In this document: positions 1 to 4,985 of the stretch, in pieces | Numbering within the stretch: the stretch's first letter is position 1 | Layout of the letters: each line of letters starts with the position of its first letter | Origin: Thiomonas sp. | GTDB lineage: Bacteria; Pseudomonadota; Gammaproteobacteria; Burkholderiales; Burkholderiaceae_C | Length of the DNA stretch: 6,839 nt | Direction: 5' to 3' | NCBI GenBank assembly: GCA_028706735.1 | Contig: JAQTVS010000147.1 | Location: 1 to 6,839, forward strand | The notes under the pieces: generated by a model | The model's input: only the letters and a program-made list of their open reading frames with translations | Told to the model about the DNA's origin: nothing | Databases searched by the model: none | Translations under genes and position numbers: made by a program

Positions 1-2115
1 AACAGCGCTTATCGATTTTTCTGATGAACGCTCTTTCAGACGCTCGACGATGCGCGCATCTGTCGCGCTTGCGTCGAGCCGGTTGAGCATGCGTCGCACC
101 ATGCTTTTGCCTGCGTTTTTGCCTGTTTGTTGCTCTGCGGCTTGCGCCGCGGTGATGGCTTCATCAAGTGCGTTCATGTTGGTTCCCCTTGCCCGGTAGT
201 CTTGCAGTGATGTATGAATAAAATTGATTGATCGTTCGTCGGTGCTGATGCCGAATCGCTCAAGCGCCGCATCAAGCTCTTTGCAGTCGATGCCGCCCCA
301 TAGCTGCACCAGCAGCGGCACACCTGCGCGGTTCACCGCCCGGTTCCTGCCGATTGCCTGCGCGATGCCTTGCGCGTACTTGTCCATCAACCATGCGCGC
401 ACCTCATCATTTGCAGGCATGGGCACGCCCTGCGGGCTGGTGGGGCCGCTTGGCTCGTTCATTTGTCCATCCCACGCCGGCCAGTCAATGCCGGCCTGCG
501 CCAGCGCCGCGCGGTCGGCTCCGTAACTGGAGGCAATGGCGTCAGGGCTGAGCAGCGGCATGCCGACTAGCGCCAGGCTGCGGCCTGACCAGTTGTTGTG
601 CCCACGGTCGTGGGCACCGAACCAGCCGATGCTGACGCCTGTCCGCGTCTCGAATTCGAGGGCAGCGGTCTGCGCTGCATCGTCACAGTCGCAGGCGTCT
701 TGTGAGTAACGCAGGCTCGCTTTGTGAGTCAAGATGGCGGCGGGCTTGGGCAGTTGCGCAGCGATGCGCTCAAGCTCTTTCATCCTGCTTTTCGCGTTTC
801 GCTGGTACTCGCCCGGCCCGACCTTCCCGCGCGCATACAGATACCCGTTGACGCGCTGGATGTGATGGTTCTGCGGTGCCTGCGCCTCAATGACAGCCCC
901 GCCTGCGGCTTCAACAATGCCGCGCAGGGGTAGGGGCAATGTGGCGTCCATGAATAGCACGCTGCCGTGTTTTTGTGCCCACTCAATGACTGGTGACAGT
1001 TCGTAAGCAACCCAATGGTTGCGCGCGGCGCGCAGCACGCCGGATTCAACACTTGCAGCGAGAACGCCTAGCGCGCGCAGCGGGATATGGAACGATGCCC
1101 CGTCATCGTGCAAACCAACACGCTCCCACGGCGCTGTGCCCGCGCTGCGCAGCGCCCCGGCTTTGCGTGCGCGCTGGTACACATCCAGCACGCGCGGGCC
1201 GTCCGGCTGTCCATCGCCAGCGATGGCAGCGACCACGCTTGAAAACAAGCCGTCGATTTCCGGCAGCAAGCCGCGCAGCGCCCGCGCATGCCGCAAATCG
1301 TCTTCCTCGGCTTTGCTGCGCACTTCCTTTGCTTGCAGCAAGCTGCTGGCCTTGTCCAGCCGCTCGGCCAGGGCTGGCAACGCATCGCGCCAGCCTGCCA
1401 CGTCACCAGCTCGCACCTGCACCGGCTGCGCAAGCTCGATGCTTTCATCAACGATGATGAGCCGCTGCGTTTTTTCAGTTGGCACACCGCTCACAATGTC
1501 GCGCGGTTGCCAGAATCCGATTGCTTCACTGAACGATGCGATGGGCAGCACAAGCACTTGTGCATCCAGCATTTGCGGCAATGATTCGTACAGAAATCTG
1601 CATGGTTCATGCTTCGCCGGATCTTCCCCCCGCCGCTTGAAAAACTCCACCGCTCGCTCATTCCCGCGCTCGGCTTCGACTCGCATTCCGTGTAGGCAGG
1701 TTTTGCAAACTGACTGCGCAGGCCGATGGTTTTTCAGTCCTGCGACCTCAACCGCATCTTGCTTCCAGCACGTCCAGCTTGCCCCGATTTCGTTGCCGGG
1801 TGCCTGCCTGCCGTAGTAGTGTGTTGCGCTCACACCGGACGCTGCAAAGCGCCCGATGTATTCATCTGCAAGCGCATGCGTGGGCACCAAAACCGCAAAC
1901 GGCAGGCCGCGCAGGTACAAGGTTTGCGCTGTTGTATCAACGCTTGAACTTTTGCCCAGTCCGACCGTGACTTGCAGCCCGATCGCTGGGATTGCCGGCG
2001 CGGCTTGTCCTGCTGCGCAGGCATCAATGCGCGCAATGTGCTGCGCGCAATAGTCCGACTGCGCCTTGCGCACGATTGCCCGTGCTTGTTCAATCGCGAG
2101 TGTCTGCTTACTCAT
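1..2115 (-). CDS. SF2 helicase with XPD/DinG-like four-cysteine (Fe-S) domain, 3' end outside window
   Basis: Reading leftward from the ATG at 2115-2113 gives 705 codons without a stop, running off the left edge. Motifs in order: Walker A-like TVGLGKSS at residues 50-57; a motif Ia-like FAVLVPTHALADE from residue 73; cysteines C116, C137, C140 and C172; motif II-like LIIVDES at 219-225; VLFMDATLP at 386-394; a motif IV-like ILTHKASLRY at 461-470; GWFGAHDRGHN at 497-507; and motif VI QAIGRNR at 586-592. This order, with four cysteines between Walker A and motif II, matches XPD/Rad3/DinG helicases, where they bind a 4Fe-4S cluster. The likely role is ATP-dependent DNA unwinding during element replication, which is inferred. 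The start has a GGGGGTGA ribosome site at 2128-2121 and overlaps the upstream gene by eight bases (ATGAGTAA), implying coupled translation. The last part, from residue 647, may be a separately started or fused segment. Alternative roles are a defence or plasmid-type helicase. Confidence 0.85.
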   Translation of the reverse strand, partial: MSKQTLAIEQARAIVRKAQSDYCAQHIARIDACAAGQAAPAIPAIGLQVTVGLGKSSSVDTTAQTLYLRGLPFAVLVPTHALADEYIGRFAASGVSATHYYGRQAPGNEIGASWTCWKQDAVEVAGLKNHRPAQSVCKTCLHGMRVEAERGNERAVEFFKRRGEDPAKHEPCRFLYESLPQMLDAQVLVLPIASFSEAIGFWQPRDIVSGVPTEKTQRLIIVDESIELAQPVQVRAGDVAGWRDALPALAERLDKASSLLQAKEVRSKAEEDDLRHARALRGLLPEIDGLFSSVVAAIAGDGQPDGPRVLDVYQRARKAGALRSAGTAPWERVGLHDDGASFHIPLRALGVLAASVESGVLRAARNHWVAYELSPVIEWAQKHGSVLFMDATLPLPLRGIVEAAGGAVIEAQAPQNHHIQRVNGYLYARGKVGPGEYQRNAKSRMKELERIAAQLPKPAAILTHKASLRYSQDACDCDDAAQTAALEFETRTGVSIGWFGAHDRGHNNWSGRSLALVGMPLLSPDAIASSYGADRAALAQAGIDWPAWDGQMNEPSGPTSPQGVPMPANDEVRAWLMDKYAQGIAQAIGRNRAVNRAGVPLLVQLWGGIDCKELDAALERFGISTDERSINFIHTSLQDYRARGTNMNALDEAITAAQAAEQQTGKNAGKSMVRRMLNRLDASATDARIVERLKERSSEKSISAV
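175..190 (-). promoter_or_regulatory. Candidate internal ribosome binding site and in-frame start inside the helicase gene
   Basis: AAGGGG at 190-185 stands seven bases before an in-frame ATG at 177-175, which is codon 647 of the helicase. The strength and spacing are as good as at the real gene starts in this window. The site lies about 55 residues after motif VI, roughly where a helicase core would end. The residues that follow (MNALDEAITAAQAAEQQ...) are alanine- and glutamine-rich and probably helical. Either a short C-terminal product is made separately, or two once-separate genes are fused in frame. Chance is also possible. Confidence 0.35.
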
Positions 2116-2605
2116 TGCAGTCACCCCCGTTTTCGAACAAATCGCCCTGCACCTGCGCCTGCTCGCACTGCGCTTTTTTGATTTGCTGCGCGCGGCGTTG
2201 TGTCATACCGAACATCTCGCTCATCGCTTGCGTGTCGATTTCGTCGAGGTCGGCCTGTCGCATGCGCGCGCCAGCGCCCGGGGCTTCCAGCGCGGCGATT
2301 GCCTCCTCGATTGCACACAAAAGTTCGGCGGGGTCAACCTGCCGAAGGCTGTGCGACTGCACGTTTTCCAGCGCCTGCTGCGCTGCGTCCTCGCCGTCCG
2401 GGTCGTGGTTTGGAAGCGGCGACGGGAAGCGGTCGGGCCAGGACGGGCCGAACGAGCGCGCGGCGTTGCGCGCAAGGCTGTGCGCGCGGCGAACCGACAA
2501 GCCGTCGCATGCAGCGATAAAGGCATCAGCGGGGTCGATGTAGCGCGAAAGATACTTCGCAGCCTGCGGCGGCAGGGCCGCGGCAAGGTGGCGGCGGGCG
2601 ATCAT
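2108..2605 (-). CDS. Hypothetical protein with C-terminal helix-turn-helix (165 aa)
   Basis: I do not recognise a named family. The 165 residues have a basic N-terminus (MIARRHLAAALP), a central stretch with SFGPSWPDRFPSPLP around residues 51-65, an acidic helical part around 70-108, and a C-terminal segment. That segment, DTQAMSEMFGMTQRRAQQI at about 124-142, has the helix-turn-helix pattern of a helix, a glycine turn and a Q/R-rich recognition helix. The protein ends with a short QGDLFENGG tail. The start at 2605 is preferred because GGGGTG stands four bases upstream and because its ATG overlaps the TGA of the preceding gene (ATGA). An in-frame reading extending further upstream would overlap that gene completely. 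The stop overlaps the helicase start by eight bases. Its place between an Xis-like protein and a helicase suggests a replication accessory or regulatory DNA-binding role, which is inferred. Confidence 0.78.
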   Translation of the reverse strand: MIARRHLAAALPPQAAKYLSRYIDPADAFIAACDGLSVRRAHSLARNAARSFGPSWPDRFPSPLPNHDPDGEDAAQQALENVQSHSLRQVDPAELLCAIEEAIAALEAPGAGARMRQADLDEIDTQAMSEMFGMTQRRAQQIKKAQCEQAQVQGDLFENGGDCNE

Positions 2606-2907
2606 GCTGCACCCCGTTCTTGCGTCGCGGTTGCTTCTTTGCGCGGGCGTCCCGCCCGGCGGGCTGGTGCCGCTGGTGCCGCTGTGGTGGAGGCTGGCGC
2701 AGGGTTGATCAGCGCATGGACATCCGCCTCGCGGACCAGCCAATTGCGACCAAGCCGAAAAACAGGCAGCACTGCGTGTTGCAGAGTAAGCACGCCGCGC
2801 CCGGGGTTTTCGCGGTCTACTTTGACTTCGTTGCGTGTCGCGATGTAGTTGCGATGCAGGACTTTTTGCGCAAACTCGCGCAGCGTGACCGTTTGAATCG
2901 AATCCAT
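2602..2907 (-). CDS. Small Xis/AlpA-like DNA-binding protein with AT-hook-like tail (101 aa)
   Basis: Residues 6-67 resemble the short winged-helix fold of excisionases and AlpA-type regulators. A first helix, TVTLREFAQKVL, is followed after a loop by PVFRLGRNWLVREADVHALI at 48-67. That matches the usual wing and last helix of this class, with its pattern of R-x-G-R-x-W-x-V-R-x-x-D. The middle (residues 20-45) is longer than in typical members. After an Ala/Pro linker the tail carries RRAGRPRKEA at 83-92, similar to an AT-hook, which binds the minor groove of AT-rich DNA. The ATG at 2907 has a GAGGTG ribosome site four bases upstream, held in a small hairpin. It is the first gene of a tightly overlapping group with the 165-residue protein and the helicase. 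It may act as an excision factor or as the operon regulator; the sequence does not decide between these. Confidence 0.75.
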   Translation of the reverse strand: MDSIQTVTLREFAQKVLHRNYIATRNEVKVDRENPGRGVLTLQHAVLPVFRLGRNWLVREADVHALINPAPASTTAAPAAPARRAGRPRKEATATQERGAA

Positions 2908-2911
2908 TTTT

Positions 2912-2931
2912 CACCTCGAAAAAAAGAGGTG
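2912..2931 (-). promoter_or_regulatory. Hairpin sequestering the ribosome binding site of the 101-aa gene
   Basis: On the minus strand CACCTC (2931-2926), an 8-base U-rich loop and GAGGTG (2917-2912) form a perfect 6-bp stem. The right half is the Shine-Dalgarno sequence for the ATG at 2907. This could lower translation of the whole coupled gene group unless the hairpin is opened. The pairing is seen directly; its effect is inferred. Confidence 0.45.
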
Positions 2932-2987
2932 CTCGCTTTGGATTCGGGGCGTCAGTCCCGGCGCGCGGGGGTTGGGCGGGTGAGCAC

Positions 2988-3022
2988 AAAAAAGCCGCCC
3001 GGCGCGCTGGCGCGGGGCGGCT
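2988..3022 (-). terminator. Rho-independent terminator after the 144-aa gene
   Basis: On the minus strand AGCCGCCC (3022-3015) pairs with GGGCGGCT (3000-2993). An inner CGCG/CGCG stem closes a CTGG loop with a two-base bulge. Six T residues (2993-2988) follow directly. The hairpin begins 18 bases after the stop of the 144-residue gene. It separates that gene from the downstream three-gene group, for which I see no convincing sigma70 promoter in the 80 bases between. Read-through or antitermination could therefore be how those genes are expressed. Confidence 0.75.
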
Positions 3023-3040
3023 GTGGGTGATCTTTTTTGT

Positions 3041-3475
3041 TTAGATCAGGTCAGCAGGCCCGCGCTGGACGCGGGCGGTGATGGGGCGCTGGGCCAGGAT
3101 GCGGGGAGTAAGCGTAAGCGCGGCAAGGCCGACTGCCGCTGCCTGCGGATCGATGGGCTGCGCGTCAGCGCTGCGCGACTGTTCGCGCGCGCCCTCTGCT
3201 GCCTGTGCTGTCGTATCGACGGCGGCGGCGCGGGTGTCAGCCAGGCGCACGATTGCGACTTGCGCGACAAGTCGCGCGCGGCGGGTTATTTGCTTGAAGT
3301 ATTGGTCTTCCGCCTCGTCATTTCCTGACCACTCTTTTTCTTCAAAATCAAGTTGTGACTGCGGCGCGTCGTCGCTGACCGGCAGGCCCATTTCGCGAAA
3401 CACGGCCTGCCGCTCCCACCACTGACTAAGTTCGTGGAACGGACTAAGGTGCGCAAAGGGGCTTTTCAGCTTCAT
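3041..3475 (-). CDS. Hypothetical protein, first gene of the element at this end (144 aa)
   Basis: No family recognised. The protein begins MKLKSPFAHLSPFHELSQWW. It has an aromatic N-terminal region (WWERQAVFREMG), then an acidic segment around residues 40-60 (DFEEKEWSGNDEAEDQYF). An alanine- and arginine-rich, probably helical stretch follows (ITRRARLVAQVAIVRLADTRAAAVD, 63 onward, with no clear membrane character). The C-terminal part has low complexity and is rich in A, L and T. The ATG at 3475 has no Shine-Dalgarno sequence. The promoter just upstream would place the transcript start within a few bases of the ATG, so translation from a leaderless mRNA is likely, as known for phage repressors such as lambda cI. 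A terminator follows the stop, making it a single-gene unit. The support for coding is its position between promoter and terminator, and the open frame; function is unknown. Confidence 0.6.
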   Translation of the reverse strand: MKLKSPFAHLSPFHELSQWWERQAVFREMGLPVSDDAPQSQLDFEEKEWSGNDEAEDQYFKQITRRARLVAQVAIVRLADTRAAAVDTTAQAAEGAREQSRSADAQPIDPQAAAVGLAALTLTPRILAQRPITARVQRGPADLI

Positions 3476-3484
3476 GATGACTAA

Positions 3485-3513
3485 ATCTTATTATCTCGCT
3501 CAAAAGCTGTCAA
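3485..3513 (-). promoter_or_regulatory. Sigma70-type promoter for the 144-aa gene
   Basis: On the minus strand a full-consensus -35 box TTGACA (3513-3508) is followed by a 17-base spacer and a -10 box TAAGAT (3490-3485, four of six matches). Transcription should begin near 3478, only about three bases before the ATG at 3475. The surrounding 60 bases are the most AT-rich part of the window. Confidence 0.6.
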
Positions 3514-3528
3514 TAGCTGCGCTTGCCT

Positions 3529-3558
3529 AATATATCACACCTGTCAACATAGTGTGAC
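3529..3558 (-). promoter_or_regulatory. Inverted-repeat operator candidate overlapping a second, weaker promoter
   Basis: TCACAC (3535-3540) and GTGTGA (3552-3557) form a 6-bp inverted repeat around an 11-base centre, 23 bp in total, the size of a typical dimeric repressor site. On the minus strand it overlaps an extended -10 element TGATATATT (3537-3529) with a GTCACA box (3558-3553) 18 bases upstream. A protein bound here would block that promoter. The centre also holds a second TTGACA. Whether either promoter is used cannot be seen. Confidence 0.35.
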
Positions 3559-3648
3559 GCATGATTGTGTTATTCGTCAACTTATGTGCCATCGCCTATC
3601 GGGGCGGCGCGCGTGATAGAAAAGATTTTCGCCCGGCGTCCTGGTGCG

Positions 3649-3723
3649 TGGGGGAATCGTGGGGGAATCCGAACCTTTGCGAAGCTGGCGATAACTTGCG
3701 ATTTGGGGGAATTGTGGGGGAAT
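3649..3723. repeat. Four TGGGGGAAT direct repeats in two pairs: putative integrase arm-type binding sites
   Basis: Identical 9-mers TGGGGGAAT start at 3649, 3660, 3704 and 3715 on the plus strand. Within each pair the period is 11 bp, and the pairs are offset by exactly 55 bp, so all four lie on one face of the helix. Paired short direct repeats near the core are how tyrosine integrases bind attachment-site arms. With the tRNA core and IHF consensus on the same side, this reading fits well. Protein coding through the repeats is not convincing. Confidence 0.6.
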
Positions 3724-3739
3724 GCGCCGCCAAAAAGGC

Positions 3740-3770
3740 AAAAAAAAGCCCGACTGTTTAGGTCGGGCTT
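3740..3770 (-). terminator. Rho-independent terminator downstream of tRNA-Thr
   Basis: On the minus strand AAGCCCGAC (3770-3762) pairs with GTCGGGCTT (3754-3746) around a 7-base loop. Eight T residues (3747-3740) follow, overlapping the stem base. It lies 34 bases beyond the tRNA CCA end and would end the tRNA transcript, and possibly an fbp-tRNA read-through transcript. As it sits on the element side of the tRNA end, the element probably provides it. Confidence 0.8.
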
Positions 3771-3776
3771 GTTCTG

Positions 3777-3789
3777 TAAGTTGTTGATT
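3777..3789 (-). promoter_or_regulatory. IHF-binding consensus
   Basis: The minus strand reads AATCAACAACTTA, matching all defined positions of the IHF consensus WATCAANNNNTTR. It lies between the tRNA 3' end and the direct-repeat arms, where IHF bends DNA in lambda-type attachment sites. Confidence 0.55.
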
Positions 3790-3790
3790 T

Positions 3791-3800
3791 ACTAGCTAGT
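3791..3800. repeat. 10-bp perfect palindrome ACTAGCTAGT beside the tRNA 3' end
   Basis: ACTAGCTAGT is its own reverse complement and lies three bases beyond the encoded CCA. It may be part of the core-proximal region of the attachment site or a protein site; chance is possible. Confidence 0.3.
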
Positions 3801-3803
3801 TTT

Positions 3804-3879
3804 TGGTGCCGGTGAAAGGAGTCGAACCCTCGACCTTCGCATTACGAATGCGCTGCTCTACCAACTGAGCTACACCGGC
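3804..3879 (-). tRNA. thrW: tRNA-Thr (anticodon CGU), CCA encoded
   Basis: The minus strand folds as a complete cloverleaf. Acceptor GCCGGTG (3879-3873) pairs with CACCGGC (3814-3808), followed by discriminator A and encoded CCA (3806-3804). The D arm is GCTCAGTTGGTAGAGC. The anticodon loop TTCGTAA reads CGT, which decodes ACG threonine codons. The T loop is TTCGACT. The anticodon arm and the G-A apposition at its base are as in E. coli thrW, the basis for the symbol. The T stem holds two G-U pairs (GAGGG with CCTTT). The gene lies 40 bases after fbp and is the apparent insertion target of the element on the left; its 3' half is the expected recombination core. Confidence 0.97.
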
Positions 3880-3891
3880 AAAGCCGACAAT

Positions 3892-3920
3892 TCTATACCA
3901 GGGCGAGTAGGTTCTGTGAT
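3892..3920 (-). promoter_or_regulatory. Candidate promoter of the tRNA-Thr gene
   Basis: On the minus strand an extended -10 element TGG-TATAGA (TATAGA at 3897-3892) is preceded, with a 17-base spacer, by ATCACA (3920-3915, four of six matches to the -35 consensus). The -35 box begins at the last base of the fbp stop codon. The start point would lie a few bases before the mature tRNA 5' end at 3879, leaving a short leader for RNase P. Confidence 0.45.
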
Positions 3921-4930
3921 CAGGCGGGCTCAGCGTGGTAGCGCTGCAGCAGTTCAACTTCCTCGCGCGAGCCGAGCATCACGCTGCAGCGCTCGTGCAG
4001 AGTGGTTGGGGCGATGTCGAGGATGCGCTGCGCGCCATTTGTGGCTGCGCCGCCGGCTTGCTCCACCAGGAAGCTCATGGGGTTGGCTTCGTACAGCAGG
4101 CGCAGCTTGCCGGGCTTGTTGGGCTCGCGCTGATCCCAGGGATACAGGAACACGCCGCCGCGCATGAGGATGCGGTGCACGTCAGCCACCATGCTGCCAA
4201 CCCAGCGCATATTGAAGTCGCGTCCGCGCGGGCCGTCCTTGCCTTGCAGGCATTCGTCGATGTAGCGCTTGACTGGCGGCGCCCAGTGGCGCAGGTTGGA
4301 CATGTTGATGGAGAACTCGCTGGTGCTCGATGGAATTTGCAGATCGCGCTCAGTGAGGACGAAACTGCCTTGCTCGCGGTCGAGGGTGAACACGGCGACG
4401 CCATGTCCCACCGTGAGCACGAGTTGGGTTTGCGGGCCGTAGACACAATAGCCTGCGGCGACTTGTTTGCTGCCCGCTTGCAGAAAGTGCTGCTCGGTGA
4501 CTTCGGCGGTGCTCTTGGGAATCTGCAGCACGGAAAAGATGGTGCCGATGGTGACGTCCACGTCGATGTTGGACGAGCCGTCGAGCGGGTCGAACAGCAG
4601 CAGGTATTCACCGCGCGGATAGTCTTCCGACACGGGGAATACGGTGTCCATTTCTTCCGAGGCCATGGCGGCCAGATGCCCGCCCCATTCGTTGGCGTGG
4701 ATCAGCACATCGTTGGCGATGACGTCGAGCTTTTTCTGCACTTCACCCTGCACATTGCCGGTGCCGGCGGAACCGAGCACATCGCCCAGTGCGCCTTTGT
4801 TCACGGCGATGCTGATGCGCTTGCAGGCGCGCGCGACGACTTCGACGAGCAGCCGCAGTTGAGGGGTGATGACGCCGTGCTCGCGCTCCTGTTCGACGAG
4901 GTAGCGGGTGAGGTTGACGGATTGGGTCAT
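3920..4930 (-). CDS. fbp: Fructose-1,6-bisphosphatase class I
   Basis: The enzyme hydrolyses fructose 1,6-bisphosphate to fructose 6-phosphate and phosphate in the cytoplasm, for gluconeogenesis and, in autotrophs, the Calvin cycle. The 336 residues match the usual class I length. Visible hallmarks are SEE at 91-93 and the metal and substrate loop DPLDGSSN at 114-121. The family signature [13 protein letters not shown] at 274-286 contains a conserved catalytic-site lysine and glutamate. [13 protein letters not shown] at 263-275 precedes it, and EQAGG follows at 290-294. The ATG at 4930 is chosen because the protein then begins [11 protein letters not shown], like relatives. A TTG at 4948 would add six residues. 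No clear Shine-Dalgarno sequence precedes either start; the leader is pyrimidine-rich. The gene follows pepN by 56 bases on the same strand and probably shares its transcript. Confidence 0.97.
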   Translation of the reverse strand: MTQSVNLTRYLVEQEREHGVITPQLRLLVEVVARACKRISIAVNKGALGDVLGSAGTGNVQGEVQKKLDVIANDVLIHANEWGGHLAAMASEEMDTVFPVSEDYPRGEYLLLFDPLDGSSNIDVDVTIGTIFSVLQIPKSTAEVTEQHFLQAGSKQVAAGYCVYGPQTQLVLTVGHGVAVFTLDREQGSFVLTERDLQIPSSTSEFSINMSNLRHWAPPVKRYIDECLQGKDGPRGRDFNMRWVGSMVADVHRILMRGGVFLYPWDQREPNKPGKLRLLYEANPMSFLVEQAGGAATNGAQRILDIAPTTLHERCSVMLGSREEVELLQRYHAEPA

Positions 4931-4951
4931 GTGGAGTGGTCTCGGCAAAAG

Positions 4952-4985
4952 GGGAAGGGCGGCGGGAAGGGCGACGGGAAGGGGG
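4952..4985. repeat. Short 12-bp tandem repeat between pepN and fbp
   Basis: GGGAAGGGCGGC, GGGAAGGGCGAC and a partial GGGAAGGGGG follow one another directly on the plus strand, giving about 2.8 units. The fbp mRNA leader therefore has a C/U-rich tract. The repeat is non-coding on the gene strand and could vary in copy number. No function can be assigned. Confidence 0.6.

Larger units (their letters stand above)
1..3803. mobile_element. One end of an element integrated at the tRNA-Thr(CGU) 3' end (other end outside window)
   Basis: Everything left of the tRNA 3' end differs in kind from the housekeeping genes on the right. It holds a gene of unknown function, two small putative DNA-binding proteins, a large non-housekeeping helicase, and an array of direct repeats plus an IHF consensus next to the tRNA. 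tRNA 3' ends are classic targets of tyrosine recombinases, and E. coli thrW, the same isoacceptor, is a known integration site. No integrase gene is seen at this end, so it may lie at the far end. The type (prophage, satellite, plasmid-like or conjugative element) cannot be told, because no structural or transfer gene is in view. The exact boundary is inferred, since the second core copy lies outside the window. Confidence 0.7.

Noticed and set aside
1019..1816. Plus-strand reading frame of 265 codons opposite the helicase
   Set aside because: The minus strand holds a continuous helicase frame with ordered motifs; the plus frame is Ser/Ala/Arg-rich without any recognisable fold.
2066..2848. 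Plus-strand reading frame of 260 codons opposite the 101- and 165-residue genes
   Set aside because: It spans three overlapping minus-strand genes with ribosome sites and coupled stops; the plus frame has no ribosome site I can support.
2946..2980. G-quadruplex potential on the plus strand (G-runs at 2946, 2967, 2974, 2978)
   Set aside because: The first loop is about 17 bases and such runs are common in this GC-rich DNA; no functional link is seen.
2606..2989. N-terminal extension of the 165-residue protein to a start at 2989
   Set aside because: It would run through the whole 101-residue gene in another frame and through the leader; the ATGA overlap and GGGGTG site favour the start at 2605.
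3665..3684. tRNA-like string GGAATCCGAACC as a possible second tRNA or core copy
   Set aside because: The minus-strand T-arm reading does not pair (AAAGG against TCCCC), and no acceptor or anticodon arm accompanies it.
3649..3723. The direct repeats as a CRISPR array
   Set aside because: Units of 9 bp with 2-bp and 35-bp gaps do not fit repeat and spacer lengths, and no cas gene is present.
3561..3795. Two short plus-strand reading frames (66 and 76 codons) in the att region
   Set aside because: They cross the direct repeats and the terminator, have no ribosome site and resemble nothing known, including integrase remnants.
4931..4948. TTG start of fbp at 4948
   Set aside because: It adds only MPRPLH before the conserved MTQSV start and has no better ribosome site; it cannot be fully excluded.
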